Part shown: positions 1 through 5,489 of the stretch, piece by piece
Numbering within the stretch: position 1 is the stretch's first letter
Layout: each line of letters opens with the position of its first letter
NCBI GenBank assembly: GCA_947465645.1
Contig: CANIBQ010000146.1
Span: 1-8,058 of the forward strand
DNA: 8,058 nt
Source: Acidobacteriota bacterium
Lineage (GTDB): Bacteria > Acidobacteriota > Vicinamibacteria > Vicinamibacterales > UBA2999
Direction: 5' to 3'
Translations under genes and position numbers: made by a program
The notes under the pieces: model-generated
What the model saw: the letters and a program-made list of their open reading frames with translations, nothing else
Told to the model about the DNA's origin: nothing
Databases searched by the model: none

Positions 1-255
1 CCCGGTTTCGTGCACCTCGACGCCGAGTTCGGCGAGACGCGCGCCCGCCGCCACCACATTCGAGCGACCGCCGTCGCCTTTCACCCCGAGCGTAATGACC
101 GCGGGGTGCTGGAGCAGCAGGAGCAGGTCGGGAATGCGATCGGCCTTACGCTCCTCGACGAGCGAGCGCTGCAGCGCCAGCGCCTCCGCGTACGGCACGA
201 GGCCCAGCCGACGGATTTCCACGGTCCGGCTGAAGCCGGACCCCACGATTGTCAT
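1..255 (-). CDS. lipB: Octanoyltransferase LipB, N-terminal part (cut by window edge)
   Basis: LipB moves the octanoyl group from octanoyl-ACP to the lipoyl domains of E2 subunits and of GcvH, the first step of lipoate synthesis, in the cytoplasm. Reading leftward, the frame gives IRRLGLVPYAEALALQ, then LLLLQHPAVITLGVKG, then ARLAELGVEVHETG. This is the usual LipB N-terminus and stops just before the expected RGG-(x)-YHGPGQ substrate-binding motif. The catalytic Lys and Cys lie outside the window; LipB proteins are usually a little over 200 aa. Two starts are possible: ATG at 255, giving 85 codons with an extra MTIVGSGFSRTVE-type leader, or GTG at 222, giving 74 codons and fitting the family start better. 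Neither has a clear Shine-Dalgarno sequence, and each lies within 2 bases of a palindromic repeat. The gene follows E2 by 55 or 88 bases on the same strand, which fits its supplying the E2 cofactor. The family call is firm; the start is not. Confidence 0.88.
   Translation of the reverse strand, partial: MTIVGSGFSRTVEIRRLGLVPYAEALALQRSLVEERKADRIPDLLLLLQHPAVITLGVKGDGGRSNVVAAGARLAELGVEVHETG
223..242. repeat. Family A palindrome, copy A1, directly before lipB GTG
   Basis: This is a perfect inverted repeat, GGTCCGGCT-GA-AGCCGGACC, with 9-bp arms, ending one base from the alternative lipB GTG (222). The same 20 bases recur at 4979-4998. If lipB starts at ATG 255 this copy is translated as part of its N-terminus (GSGFSRT). 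Confidence 0.85.
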
Positions 256-257
256 AC

Positions 258-277
258 GGTCCGGCTGAATGCGGACC
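258..277. repeat. Family A palindrome, degenerate copy A2
   Basis: GGTCCGGCT-GA-ATGCGGACC is the same element with two changes in the right arm, 35 bases from A1. It lies between the E2 stop and the lipB ATG, ending two bases before that ATG. Confidence 0.7.
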
Positions 278-284
278 CTGCGAC

Positions 285-326
285 TACCTGGGCAGGGCCG
301 CCCACGGTGCTCATACCTGGGCAGGG
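285..326. repeat. 13-bp direct repeat and post-stop hairpin at the end of E2
   Basis: TACCTGGGCAGGG occurs at 285-297 and 314-326. The second copy encodes the last residues of E2 (FDPAQV). On the minus strand the bases 322 to 300 can fold as GCCCAGGT / ACC-G-TGGGC with one bulge and a 6-base loop over the E2 stop. There is no T-run, so it is not a terminator; it may protect the upstream mRNA. Confidence 0.5.
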
Positions 327-1558
327 TCGAACTGCTCGAGCTGCTGCTTGATGTCGGCCATGAACTGGTCGGCGACAGCGCCGTCGACAAGGCGATGATC
401 GTAGCCGAGCGTCAGGTAGGCCATCGTCCGGATGGCGATCGCGTCGCCGATGACGACCGGCCGTTTCTCGATCGTGCCGATACCGAGAATCGCGACCTGG
501 GGCTGATTGATGATCGGCATCCCGAACTGCGCGCCGAACTGACCCGGGTTGGTGATGGTGAAGGTGCCGTCCTGGACCTCTTCGGGCTTCAACTTTTTGG
601 CGCGCGCGCGGTCGGCGACGTCGGCGATCGCGCGGCACAGGCCGAGCAGGTTCTTTTCGTCGGCGTGCTTGATCACCGGCACGATCAGCCCGCTCTCGAG
701 CGCCACCGCGACGCCGAGGTTCACGTCCTTCCGGTAGACGACGTTGTCGCCATCGAGCGAGGCGTTGACGATCGGCGATCGATGGAGCGCCTCGACAACC
801 GCCCTGGCGATGAACGCCATGTAGGTCAGCCTGGCGCCAAGCCGCTCGTAGTCGCCCTTCTTCTGCTGCCGGATCTGCTCGAGGGTCGAGAAATTGACGT
901 GAAACACCGAGTGCACGTGCGCCGACGTGCGCCGGCTCATCACCATGCGCTCGGCGATCTTCTTCCGCATCACCGAGAGCGGCTTGATCTCGACGCGATC
1001 ACTTTGTGAGTGAGGCAAAGCTTCAGCTTTGCCTGCCACCGACGGCGACTGAGGCGAAGCTTCAGCTTTGCCTTCAATAAAACCGAGAATGTCGTTCTTG
1101 GTGACGCGTCCGCCGATCCCCGAGCCCGGGATCTGACCGATGTCGACGTGGTTGTCTTTCGCGATCCGGCGCACCAGCGGGGAAGACTTCTGCTTCCCCG
1201 TCGCTTCGGCGGAGGCGGAGGCTTGTCCCGCCGATGCCTCGGCGGAGGCGGGGGCTTGCCTCGCCGTAGCCTCGGCGGAGGCGGGCGTGGGAACAACCCC
1301 TGGAGCGGCCACCACATCGTCCGCGGATCCGATCGTCGCGACGACGCTGTCGACGGCGACCGTCTCCCCTTCCTTCACTTTGATCTCGGTGAGGACGCCC
1401 GCGGCGGGAGACGGAATCTCGGCGTCGACCTTGTCCGTGGAGATCTCGAACAGCGGCTCGTTACGATCGACGGCATCGCCGACCTTTTTGATCCAGCGGA
1501 CGATCGTGCCTTCGACGATCGACTCCCCCATCTGGGGCATCACCACCGGTGTCGCCAT
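311..1558 (-). CDS. 2-oxo acid dehydrogenase complex E2 (dihydrolipoyl acyltransferase)
   Basis: This is the core subunit of a pyruvate, 2-oxoglutarate or branched-chain 2-oxo acid dehydrogenase; it passes the acyl group from E1 to CoA on a swinging lipoyl arm. It has 415 aa. Residues 1-77 are a lipoyl domain (MPQMGESIVEGTI; lipoylated K43 in STDKVDAE). Residues 93-124 are a repeat-built linker. Residues 126-162 are the peripheral-subunit-binding domain (PLVRRIAKDN, GGRVTKNDI). Residues 163-188 are a second repeat-built linker, and 189-415 are the catalytic domain, with H388 and D392 in DHRLVDG. The ATG lies 9 bases after the E3 stop with only a weak ribosome site, which suggests translational coupling. 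The N-terminus resembles SucB or branched-chain E2s, but substrate cannot be told without E1, so no symbol is given. Both linkers carry in-frame palindromic repeats (see repeat entries). Confidence 0.95.
   Translation of the reverse strand: MATPVVMPQMGESIVEGTIVRWIKKVGDAVDRNEPLFEISTDKVDAEIPSPAAGVLTEIKVKEGETVAVDSVVATIGSADDVVAAPGVVPTPASAEATARQAPASAEASAGQASASAEATGKQKSSPLVRRIAKDNHVDIGQIPGSGIGGRVTKNDILGFIEGKAEASPQSPSVAGKAEALPHSQSDRVEIKPLSVMRKKIAERMVMSRRTSAHVHSVFHVNFSTLEQIRQQKKGDYERLGARLTYMAFIARAVVEALHRSPIVNASLDGDNVVYRKDVNLGVAVALESGLIVPVIKHADEKNLLGLCRAIADVADRARAKKLKPEEVQDGTFTITNPGQFGAQFGMPIINQPQVAILGIGTIEKRPVVIGDAIAIRTMAYLTLGYDHRLVDGAVADQFMADIKQQLEQFDPAQV
1013..1073. repeat. Family B palindromes (two copies, 39-bp period) in E2 linker 2
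   Basis: B1 (1013-1034) is AGGCAAAGCT-TC-AGCTTTGCCT with perfect 10-bp arms. B2 (1052-1073) differs by one base in the left arm. They are exactly 39 bases (13 codons) apart and encode GKAEA twice, in the linker between the subunit-binding and catalytic domains. The intervening bases are less alike. Confidence 0.85.
1187..1282. repeat. Family C repeats (three copies, 33-bp period) in E2 linker 1
   Basis: Core GCCTC-GGCG-GAGGC stem-loops lie at 1236-1249 and 1269-1282, with a one-base variant at 1203-1216. Spacing is exactly 33 bases (11 codons). The coding strand gives ASAEATARQAP, ASAEASAGQAS and ASAEATGKQKS, the Ala-rich linker after the lipoyl domain. Such linkers are normally Ala/Pro-rich but not normally built of palindromes. 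Confidence 0.85.
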
Positions 1559-1567
1559 AATCTTGAT

Positions 1568-3010
1568 CTACATGTGGATCGCAGCGCCGTGCACCGCGTG
1601 CGCAGCTTCCGCGATCGCCTCGGAGAACGTCGGGTGCGCGTGAATGGTCCGCATCAGCTCCTCGACGGTGCACTCCAGCCGCAGCGCCAGTACCGCTTCC
1701 GCGACGAGCTCCGTGGAGCGCGGGCCGATCATATGCACGCCGAGCACTTCGTCGTACTTCCTGTCAGCGACGATCTTGACGAACCCTTCGCCTTCGCCAG
1801 CCATCTTGGCACGTCCGAGGACGCCGAACGGAAACTGCCCGATGCGCACGTCATAGCCGCGCTTCCGGGCCTCGGCCTCGGTCAAACCGACGCTGCCGAT
1901 CTCCGGGTCGCAATAGGTGCAGCCTGGCACGTGATCGAAGTTGATCGGATGGACCTCCTGGCCGGCAATCCGCTCGGCGACGATCACACCCTCCATCGAG
2001 GACACGTGCGCCAGTTGCGGATGGGCGCGGGTCCCCATCGTGACGACATCCCCGATCGCTGAAATCCCGGGGATGGACGTGCGGTACGCGGCGTCAACCT
2101 TGATGTAGCCGCGCTCCATCTCCAGGCCAAGCGTGTCGACGCCGAGTCCGGTGGTGACCGGCCCGCGTCCGGTCGCAACGAGGAGCAGGTCCGCCGACAG
2201 CTTCTGCGTCTTGCCGTCGGGTGTCTGCGCTTCGATCTCCACGCCTTTGGCGCTGGCTGTCGCCTTCGTCACCTTCGTCCCGGTCAGCGACTTGATGCCC
2301 TGCTTCTTGAATGACTTCTCCAGCTCCGCCGACACCGCCTCGTCCTCCACCGGCACCAGCCGCGGCAGCAGCTCGATCACGGTGACGTCGCTCCCGAAGC
2401 GGCGGTAAATCGAGGCGAACTCCACGCCGACCGCGCCGCTCCCCATGATGACCAGGGACCTGGGCACCTCCTTGAGGTGGATCGCTTCGTCGCTCGTGAT
2501 GATGCGGACGTGATCGATGTTGATGCCGGGGACGCTACGCGGCGACGAGCCGGTGGCGATGACGATCTCCTTCGCCTCGAGATTCTGTTTGTCGCCTTCG
2601 AACACCTCGACCTTCCCGGGGGCCGTGATGCGCGCCGTCCCCTTGATCGAGTCGATCTTGTTCTTCTTGAACAGGAACTCGATGCCCTTGGTCAGGCCGC
2701 TGACGATCTTGTCCTTGCGGCCCTGGACCTGGTTCAAGTCGATCGCCGGCGATGCTGCCGCCTTCGCCGAGGCTTCGGCGCCCGAGCCGAACGTGATGCC
2801 CCACTCCTTCGCGTTCTGCACGACCTTCAACGCGTGGGCGTGCTCGAGCAGCGCCTTGGTTGGAATGCATCCCCAGATCAGGCACGTACCGCCGAGCGCC
2901 TTCTGCTTCTCGACGACGGCGACTTTCTTGCCGAGCTGCGCTGCGCGGATCGCCGCGACATAGCCGCCCGTACCAGCGCCAATCACCACCACGTCGTATG
3001 CGTTTGCCAA
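1568..3010 (-). CDS. lpdA: Dihydrolipoamide dehydrogenase (E3)
   Basis: This FAD flavoenzyme re-oxidises dihydrolipoyl groups on E2 and reduces NAD+. It has 480 aa, a normal family length. The FAD-binding GAGTGG is at 11-16. The redox disulfide is C43/C48 in GGTCLIWGCIPTKALL; the IW between the cysteines is less usual than NV or NI. The NAD-binding Rossmann motif is in VIMGSGAVGVEFAS, near 187-200. ATGRGPVT and ISAIGDV form the central FAD motif. The C-terminal catalytic pair H459/E464 is in HAHPTFSEA. The start is TTG at 3010, supported by AAGGAG four bases upstream and by the family N-terminus ANAYDVVVIGAG directly after it. A roughly 10-residue Ala-rich insertion near 77-88 contains a palindromic repeat. 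The gene is preceded by the 91-aa membrane-protein gene (47-base gap) and followed by E2 (9 bases), so it is in their operon. Confidence 0.97.
   Translation of the reverse strand: MANAYDVVVIGAGTGGYVAAIRAAQLGKKVAVVEKQKALGGTCLIWGCIPTKALLEHAHALKVVQNAKEWGITFGSGAEASAKAAASPAIDLNQVQGRKDKIVSGLTKGIEFLFKKNKIDSIKGTARITAPGKVEVFEGDKQNLEAKEIVIATGSSPRSVPGINIDHVRIITSDEAIHLKEVPRSLVIMGSGAVGVEFASIYRRFGSDVTVIELLPRLVPVEDEAVSAELEKSFKKQGIKSLTGTKVTKATASAKGVEIEAQTPDGKTQKLSADLLLVATGRGPVTTGLGVDTLGLEMERGYIKVDAAYRTSIPGISAIGDVVTMGTRAHPQLAHVSSMEGVIVAERIAGQEVHPINFDHVPGCTYCDPEIGSVGLTEAEARKRGYDVRIGQFPFGVLGRAKMAGEGEGFVKIVADRKYDEVLGVHMIGPRSTELVAEAVLALRLECTVEELMRTIHAHPTFSEAIAEAAHAVHGAAIHM
2760..2780. repeat. Family C-like palindrome inside lpdA
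   Basis: GCCTTCGCCGAGGC (2760-2773) differs by one base from the family C core read on the opposite strand; the stretch encodes AEASAKA, near residues 78-84 of E3. It coincides with an insertion relative to the usual E3 sequence between GI-x-F and the IDL-x(4)-GRKDKIV segment. Confidence 0.6.
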
Positions 3011-3014
3011 GGGG

Positions 3015-3020
3015 CTCCTT
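3015..3020 (-). promoter_or_regulatory. Ribosome binding site for lpdA TTG start
   Basis: AAGGAG on the minus strand, four bases before TTG 3010. It supports the non-ATG start of E3. Confidence 0.65.
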
Positions 3021-3057
3021 CGGATGGGTCGGGGTTCGCCGTCGGGATTCGCCAGGG

Positions 3058-3333
3058 TCAGCGCTTGAGCGAAGCCAGCGGGACGAACGAATCGGTCGCG
3101 GTGCGCGCCGGCGCCGGCTGCGCTGATCCCGGGGCCGACCCGGGGGCCGCCGGCTGGGCGGCCTCGCCGCCGGCTAGGCGCTGCAACTGCACGCGCTGCT
3201 CGCCGTACTGGTACTTGAGCTCCCAGTACATCGCCGTGAGTTGCTCCAGCCGCTGCGCGGTGCGGCGCGCCTGCCTCCAGGCCACGAGCGCCGCGACGAG
3301 CGACAGGCCCGTGACTAACCAGAGAAGTGTCAT
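3058..3333 (-). CDS. Small membrane-anchored coiled-coil protein, function unknown
   Basis: I do not recognise a named family. The 91-aa product starts with a hydrophobic segment (about residues 2-19, LLWLVTGLSLVAALVAW) followed by arginines, so the rest probably faces the cytoplasm. Residues 20-54 are charged and heptad-like (RRTAQRLEQLTAMYWELKYQ), suggesting a short coiled coil. An Ala/Pro/Gly-rich stretch at about 56-78 is probably disordered, and the protein ends in the polar-hydrophobic tail SFVPLASLKR. It is the first gene after a strong-looking promoter, with GGAAG about 10 bases before the ATG, and lies 47 bases before lpdA. It could tether something at the membrane or help assemble the dehydrogenase, but that is inference from position only. 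That it is a real gene is supported by the promoter, the sensible protein architecture and the operon fit. Confidence 0.72.
   Translation of the reverse strand: MTLLWLVTGLSLVAALVAWRQARRTAQRLEQLTAMYWELKYQYGEQRVQLQRLAGGEAAQPAAPGSAPGSAQPAPARTATDSFVPLASLKR
3146..3180. repeat. 15-bp direct repeat in the 91-aa protein gene
   Basis: GCCGCCGGCTGGGCG (3146-3160) recurs with one change at 3166-3180. It lies in the Ala/Gly/Gln/Pro-rich part of the coding region and may simply reflect low-complexity sequence. Confidence 0.4.
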
Positions 3334-3361
3334 AAGGCGCGTTCTTCCGTTCGTTTCCTAC

Positions 3362-3389
3362 CTTATAGAAGGGAATTCGGAGGTGTCAA
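3362..3389 (-). promoter_or_regulatory. Sigma-70-type promoter of the 91-aa protein/lpdA/E2/lipB operon
   Basis: On the minus strand, TTGACA (3389-3384), a 16-base spacer, then TATAAG (3367-3362). Transcription would start near 3355, about 20 bases before the ATG at 3333. Confidence 0.7.
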
Positions 3390-3393
3390 GGTA

Positions 3394-3417
3394 GCCTCAG
3401 ACGACGCCTCAGACGCC
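3394..3417. repeat. Tandem 12-bp repeat between divergent promoters, possible operator
   Basis: GCCTCAGACGAC (3394-3405) is followed at once by GCCTCAGACGCC (3406-3417). The pair lies between the leftward -35 box (3384-3389) and the rightward -10 box (3425-3430), covering the rightward -35 position. A head-to-tail repeat of about one helix turn suits a regulator site; the activator itself is the nearest candidate. Confidence 0.4.
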
Positions 3418-3424
3418 AGCACGC

Positions 3425-3430
3425 TATACT
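3425..3430 (+). promoter_or_regulatory. -10 box of the sigma-54 activator gene
   Basis: TATACT lies 10 bases before ATG 3441; no good -35 box is seen at the usual distance. The start of transcription would be only about 3-4 bases before the ATG, giving a nearly leaderless mRNA. Confidence 0.5.
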
Positions 3431-3440
3431 CGCGGCCCGC

Positions 3441-4829
3441 ATGCCGGATCGCCGCAAAACGGTCCTCATCGTCGACGACGACGAGAGGATTCGGGACACC
3501 CTCACCGCGGTCCTCAGACGCGACTACCGGGTCCTTCGCGCCGCCACCGGCGAGGCGGCCCTCCAGATCATGGAAAAGGAAGACATCGAGCTGATGCTGC
3601 TCGATGTGCGCCTGCCCGGCATCAGTGAGTTTGAAGTCCTCAAGATCGTCAAGGAGAACTACCCCTACGTCGAGGTGATCGTCATCTCGGTGATGAAGGA
3701 GCTCGACGCGGCGATCGAGGCGATGCGCCACGGCGCGTACCACTACATCTCCAAGGACTTCGACTTTGACGGCGTCAACCGCCTGGTGGCCAACGCCAGC
3801 GAGCGGCAGGATCTCGGCCGCCATGTGATGCGGCTTACTGCCGAGGTGGCCGAGCAGAACGACCGCGAGTTCATCGTCGGTCCAAGCCGAACGACCAGGG
3901 ACATCGTCGAGCTGGTGCAGAAGATCGGCAAGCTCCCGGCGACCGTGCTGATCCTCGGCGAGAGCGGGGCGGGCAAGGAGCTGCTCGCGCGCCTCATCCA
4001 CCGGGAGTCTGGCGATGCGGCGCGCCCGTTTGTCGCGGTAAACCTTGCGGCCATTCCGAAGGAACTGGTCGAGAGCACCCTGTTCGGGCATGAGAAGGGG
4101 GCCTTCACGGGGGCCGTGCGGCAGCAGCTTGGAAAGTTTGAGCTGGCGGCCGGGGGGACGCTCTTTCTCGACGAGATTGGCGACCTGCGCTACGAGCTGC
4201 AGGCCAAGCTCCTTCGCGCCATCCAGGAAGGCGAGATCGAGCGCGTCGGTGGCACACACCCGATCCGGACCGACTTCCGGCTGCTGGCGGCCACCAACAT
4301 TGATCTGGAGAAGTCGGTCAAGGAGGGCAACTTCCGGGGGGACCTCTACTACCGGCTGAACGTCATCCCGATCCGGATGCCGGCGCTGCGGGATCGCATC
4401 GAGGATCTCCCTGAGCTGGCGCGGTTCTTCCTCGCCCGCTATAACCGCAAGTTCCGGAAGAACATTCAGGGCATTGCCGATTCGACCGTACGCATGCTCG
4501 GCACCTACTGGTGGCCCGGCAACATCCGCGAGCTCGAGAACCTGATCGAGCGGCTGGTGGCGGTCACCGACAAGGACTGGATCACGGACGAAGACCTGCC
4601 GTACGAGTTCCACATGGCCCAGCTCGACACCGAAGGGCCGACCACGGAGAACCTGCTCGAACGCGCGGTTTCCACCTTCGAGCCCAATTTCATCGTCCGG
4701 GCGCTCGAGAAGGGCGGCTGGAATGTCACGGCGACGGCAAAGCAGCTGGGCCTTCCGCTGAGCACGCTGAAATTCAAGATGGATCGGCTCGAAATCCGCG
4801 AGCTGGCGCGCCGCATTCGCGGCAACTGA
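3441..4829 (+). CDS. Sigma-54-dependent response regulator, NtrC family
   Basis: This is a transcription activator that remodels RNA polymerase-sigma-54 by ATP hydrolysis when phosphorylated by a sensor kinase. It has 462 aa. The receiver domain is at about 1-120: acidic pocket D12-D14, phospho-acceptor D55 in LLDVRLPG, switch S83 and K105. The AAA+ domain is at about 145-385: Walker A GESGAGKE (173-180), the sigma-54-contacting GAFTGA loop (220-225, intact), Walker B LFLDEIGD with D244/E245, and WWPGNIRELENLIER. The C-terminal Fis-type helix-turn-helix is in NVTATAKQLGLPLSTLKFKM. All parts needed for activity appear present. No kinase gene adjoins it, so it is an orphan here. The usual M-D/N-G after the phospho-site proline is replaced by GISEFEVL. 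The ATG has no Shine-Dalgarno sequence and lies 10 bases after a TATACT box. Target genes are not evident; no convincing sigma-54 promoter was seen in the window. Confidence 0.95.
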   Translation: MPDRRKTVLIVDDDERIRDTLTAVLRRDYRVLRAATGEAALQIMEKEDIELMLLDVRLPGISEFEVLKIVKENYPYVEVIVISVMKELDAAIEAMRHGAYHYISKDFDFDGVNRLVANASERQDLGRHVMRLTAEVAEQNDREFIVGPSRTTRDIVELVQKIGKLPATVLILGESGAGKELLARLIHRESGDAARPFVAVNLAAIPKELVESTLFGHEKGAFTGAVRQQLGKFELAAGGTLFLDEIGDLRYELQAKLLRAIQEGEIERVGGTHPIRTDFRLLAATNIDLEKSVKEGNFRGDLYYRLNVIPIRMPALRDRIEDLPELARFFLARYNRKFRKNIQGIADSTVRMLGTYWWPGNIRELENLIERLVAVTDKDWITDEDLPYEFHMAQLDTEGPTTENLLERAVSTFEPNFIVRALEKGGWNVTATAKQLGLPLSTLKFKMDRLEIRELARRIRGN

Positions 4830-4978
4830 TTTTCACGCGGGTATCCGTGAGCCTCGAGGGTCTGGGACTGCCACACTTTCTCCGACGCGCAGCTGCTGGT
4901 GTCGCCCGACGTGCCGGAGCTGCTGAATCGCGTGGCGAACGGGATCGTCGTCGGCAGCCGCGCGGAAGAGCGCCAGAA

Positions 4979-4998
4979 GGTCCGGCTGAAGCCGGACC
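4979..4998. repeat. Family A palindrome, copy A3, between the activator gene and the HU-like gene
   Basis: This copy is identical over 20 bases to A1 and shares the following CCCACG as well. A half copy, CCGGACCCCACG, follows at 5009-5020. It lies in the convergent intergenic region, the typical place for REP-type elements. Confidence 0.85.
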
Positions 4999-5030
4999 CC
5001 ACGTACTACCGGACCCCACGAAGTCGGGGG

Positions 5031-5064
5031 TACAAAACAAACCCGGCGCGCGGTGCGCCGGGTT
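5031..5064 (-). terminator. Rho-independent terminator of the HU-like gene
   Basis: On the minus strand, about 30 bases after the TAA, AACCCGGCGC (5064-5055) pairs with GCGCCGGGTT (5049-5040) across a 5-base loop. TGTTTTGTA follows. The stem is a perfect 10 bp. A run of eight G on the plus strand lies beside it (5068-5075). No T-run follows in the rightward direction. Confidence 0.8.
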
Positions 5065-5095
5065 GAAGGGGGGGGTGTCGCCGTCCGGGCCGGAG

Positions 5096-5395
5096 TTACT
5101 TCTTCGGCATAACGGCATCCTTGAGCTGCTTCGCGATGCGCGCCTTGACGACGGTCTTGGCGGGAATCTTGATCGCCTCACCGGTGGCCGGGTTGCGGCC
5201 CATGCGCGCCTTGCGCTTCTGGATGACGAGCTTCACCATGCCGGGCAGCACGAACTCGTCCGATCGCTTCAGTTCCTTCTCTGCCAGTTCTGTCAACGCA
5301 TCGAAGAACTCACGCGCCTGCGTGCGCTTCATCTCGAAGCGCTCCGCGAAGTGCGAAAACAGCTCCGACTTGCCCATTCTTCGGGCTTCTGCCAT
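5096..5395 (-). CDS. HU/IHF-family DNA-binding protein
   Basis: This is a small nucleoid protein that bends and compacts DNA as a dimer. The 99-aa product has helical N-terminal residues 8-45 (GKSELFSHFAERFEMKRTQA), the beta-strand core FVLPGMVKLVIQKRKARMG (48-66), the DNA-intercalating arm with R67-N68-P69 in GRNPATGEAIKIPA, and a basic C-terminal helix. The match to HU over its full length is clear, with a short N-terminal extension of 6-7 residues before the usual start. I chose ATG 5395 because GGGGGGA lies four bases upstream; the frame also reaches a TTG at 5458 with no such site. It is transcribed from the promoter at 5490-5518, giving a leader of roughly 90 bases, and ends in the terminator at 5031-5064. 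It is a single-gene unit, divergent from queF. Confidence 0.93.
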   Translation of the reverse strand: MAEARRMGKSELFSHFAERFEMKRTQAREFFDALTELAEKELKRSDEFVLPGMVKLVIQKRKARMGRNPATGEAIKIPAKTVVKARIAKQLKDAVMPKK

Positions 5396-5399
5396 CACG

Positions 5400-5406
5400 T
5401 CCCCCC
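5400..5406 (-). promoter_or_regulatory. Ribosome binding site that sets the HU-like gene start
   Basis: GGGGGGA on the minus strand, four bases before ATG 5395. It favours this start over TTG 5458 and over the internal ATG six codons further in. Confidence 0.65.
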
Positions 5407-5489
5407 AGTACTGATGCGCGCCACTGTCGGCCGCCTGTGCAGTTGTGCGCGCGCTCAACCGCTGCGGAAATTCTCAGGAAATCGTCGTA

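Larger units (their letters stand above)
4851..5066 (+). pseudogene. Coding-like remnant with no recognisable start, ending in palindromic repeat A3
   Basis: After the activator stop and a second in-frame TGA (4848-4850), the same frame stays open to TGA at 5064. From about 4863 to 4978 it reads like protein: VWDCHTFSDAQLLVSPDV, then PELLNRVANGIVVGSRAEER. Almost every third codon position is G or C, as in the real genes nearby. There is no ATG and no Shine-Dalgarno; the first in-frame GTG is at 4899. From 4979 the frame runs through repeat A3 (KVRLKPDPT) and then into the arm of the HU terminator. I read it as the 3' end of a gene that lost its 5' part, with the repeat at its tail. A short expressed protein of about 55 aa from GTG 4899 is possible but unsupported. 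Confidence 0.35.

Noticed and set aside
995..1282. Repeat tracts as a CRISPR array
   Set aside because: Units are in-frame, without unique spacers of uniform length, and lie inside the E2 coding region.
1921..1950. TGGCAC resembling half of a sigma-54 promoter
   Set aside because: The TTGC half is not at the required distance and it lies within lpdA coding sequence.
269..2062. Plus-strand open frames (246 and 350 aa) opposite E2 and E3
   Set aside because: The minus strand encodes full, motif-complete E2 and E3; the opposite frames are Arg/Asp/His-rich shadows.
3363..4613. 416-aa open frame antisense to the sigma-54 activator
   Set aside because: It is a codon-bias shadow: the sense protein has every expected NtrC motif, while the antisense product has no recognisable domain and is rich in odd D/L/V/H runs.
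5396..5458. TTG start for the HU-like gene giving 120 aa
   Set aside because: No ribosome site is near it, whereas GGGGGGA lies at the right distance from ATG 5395.
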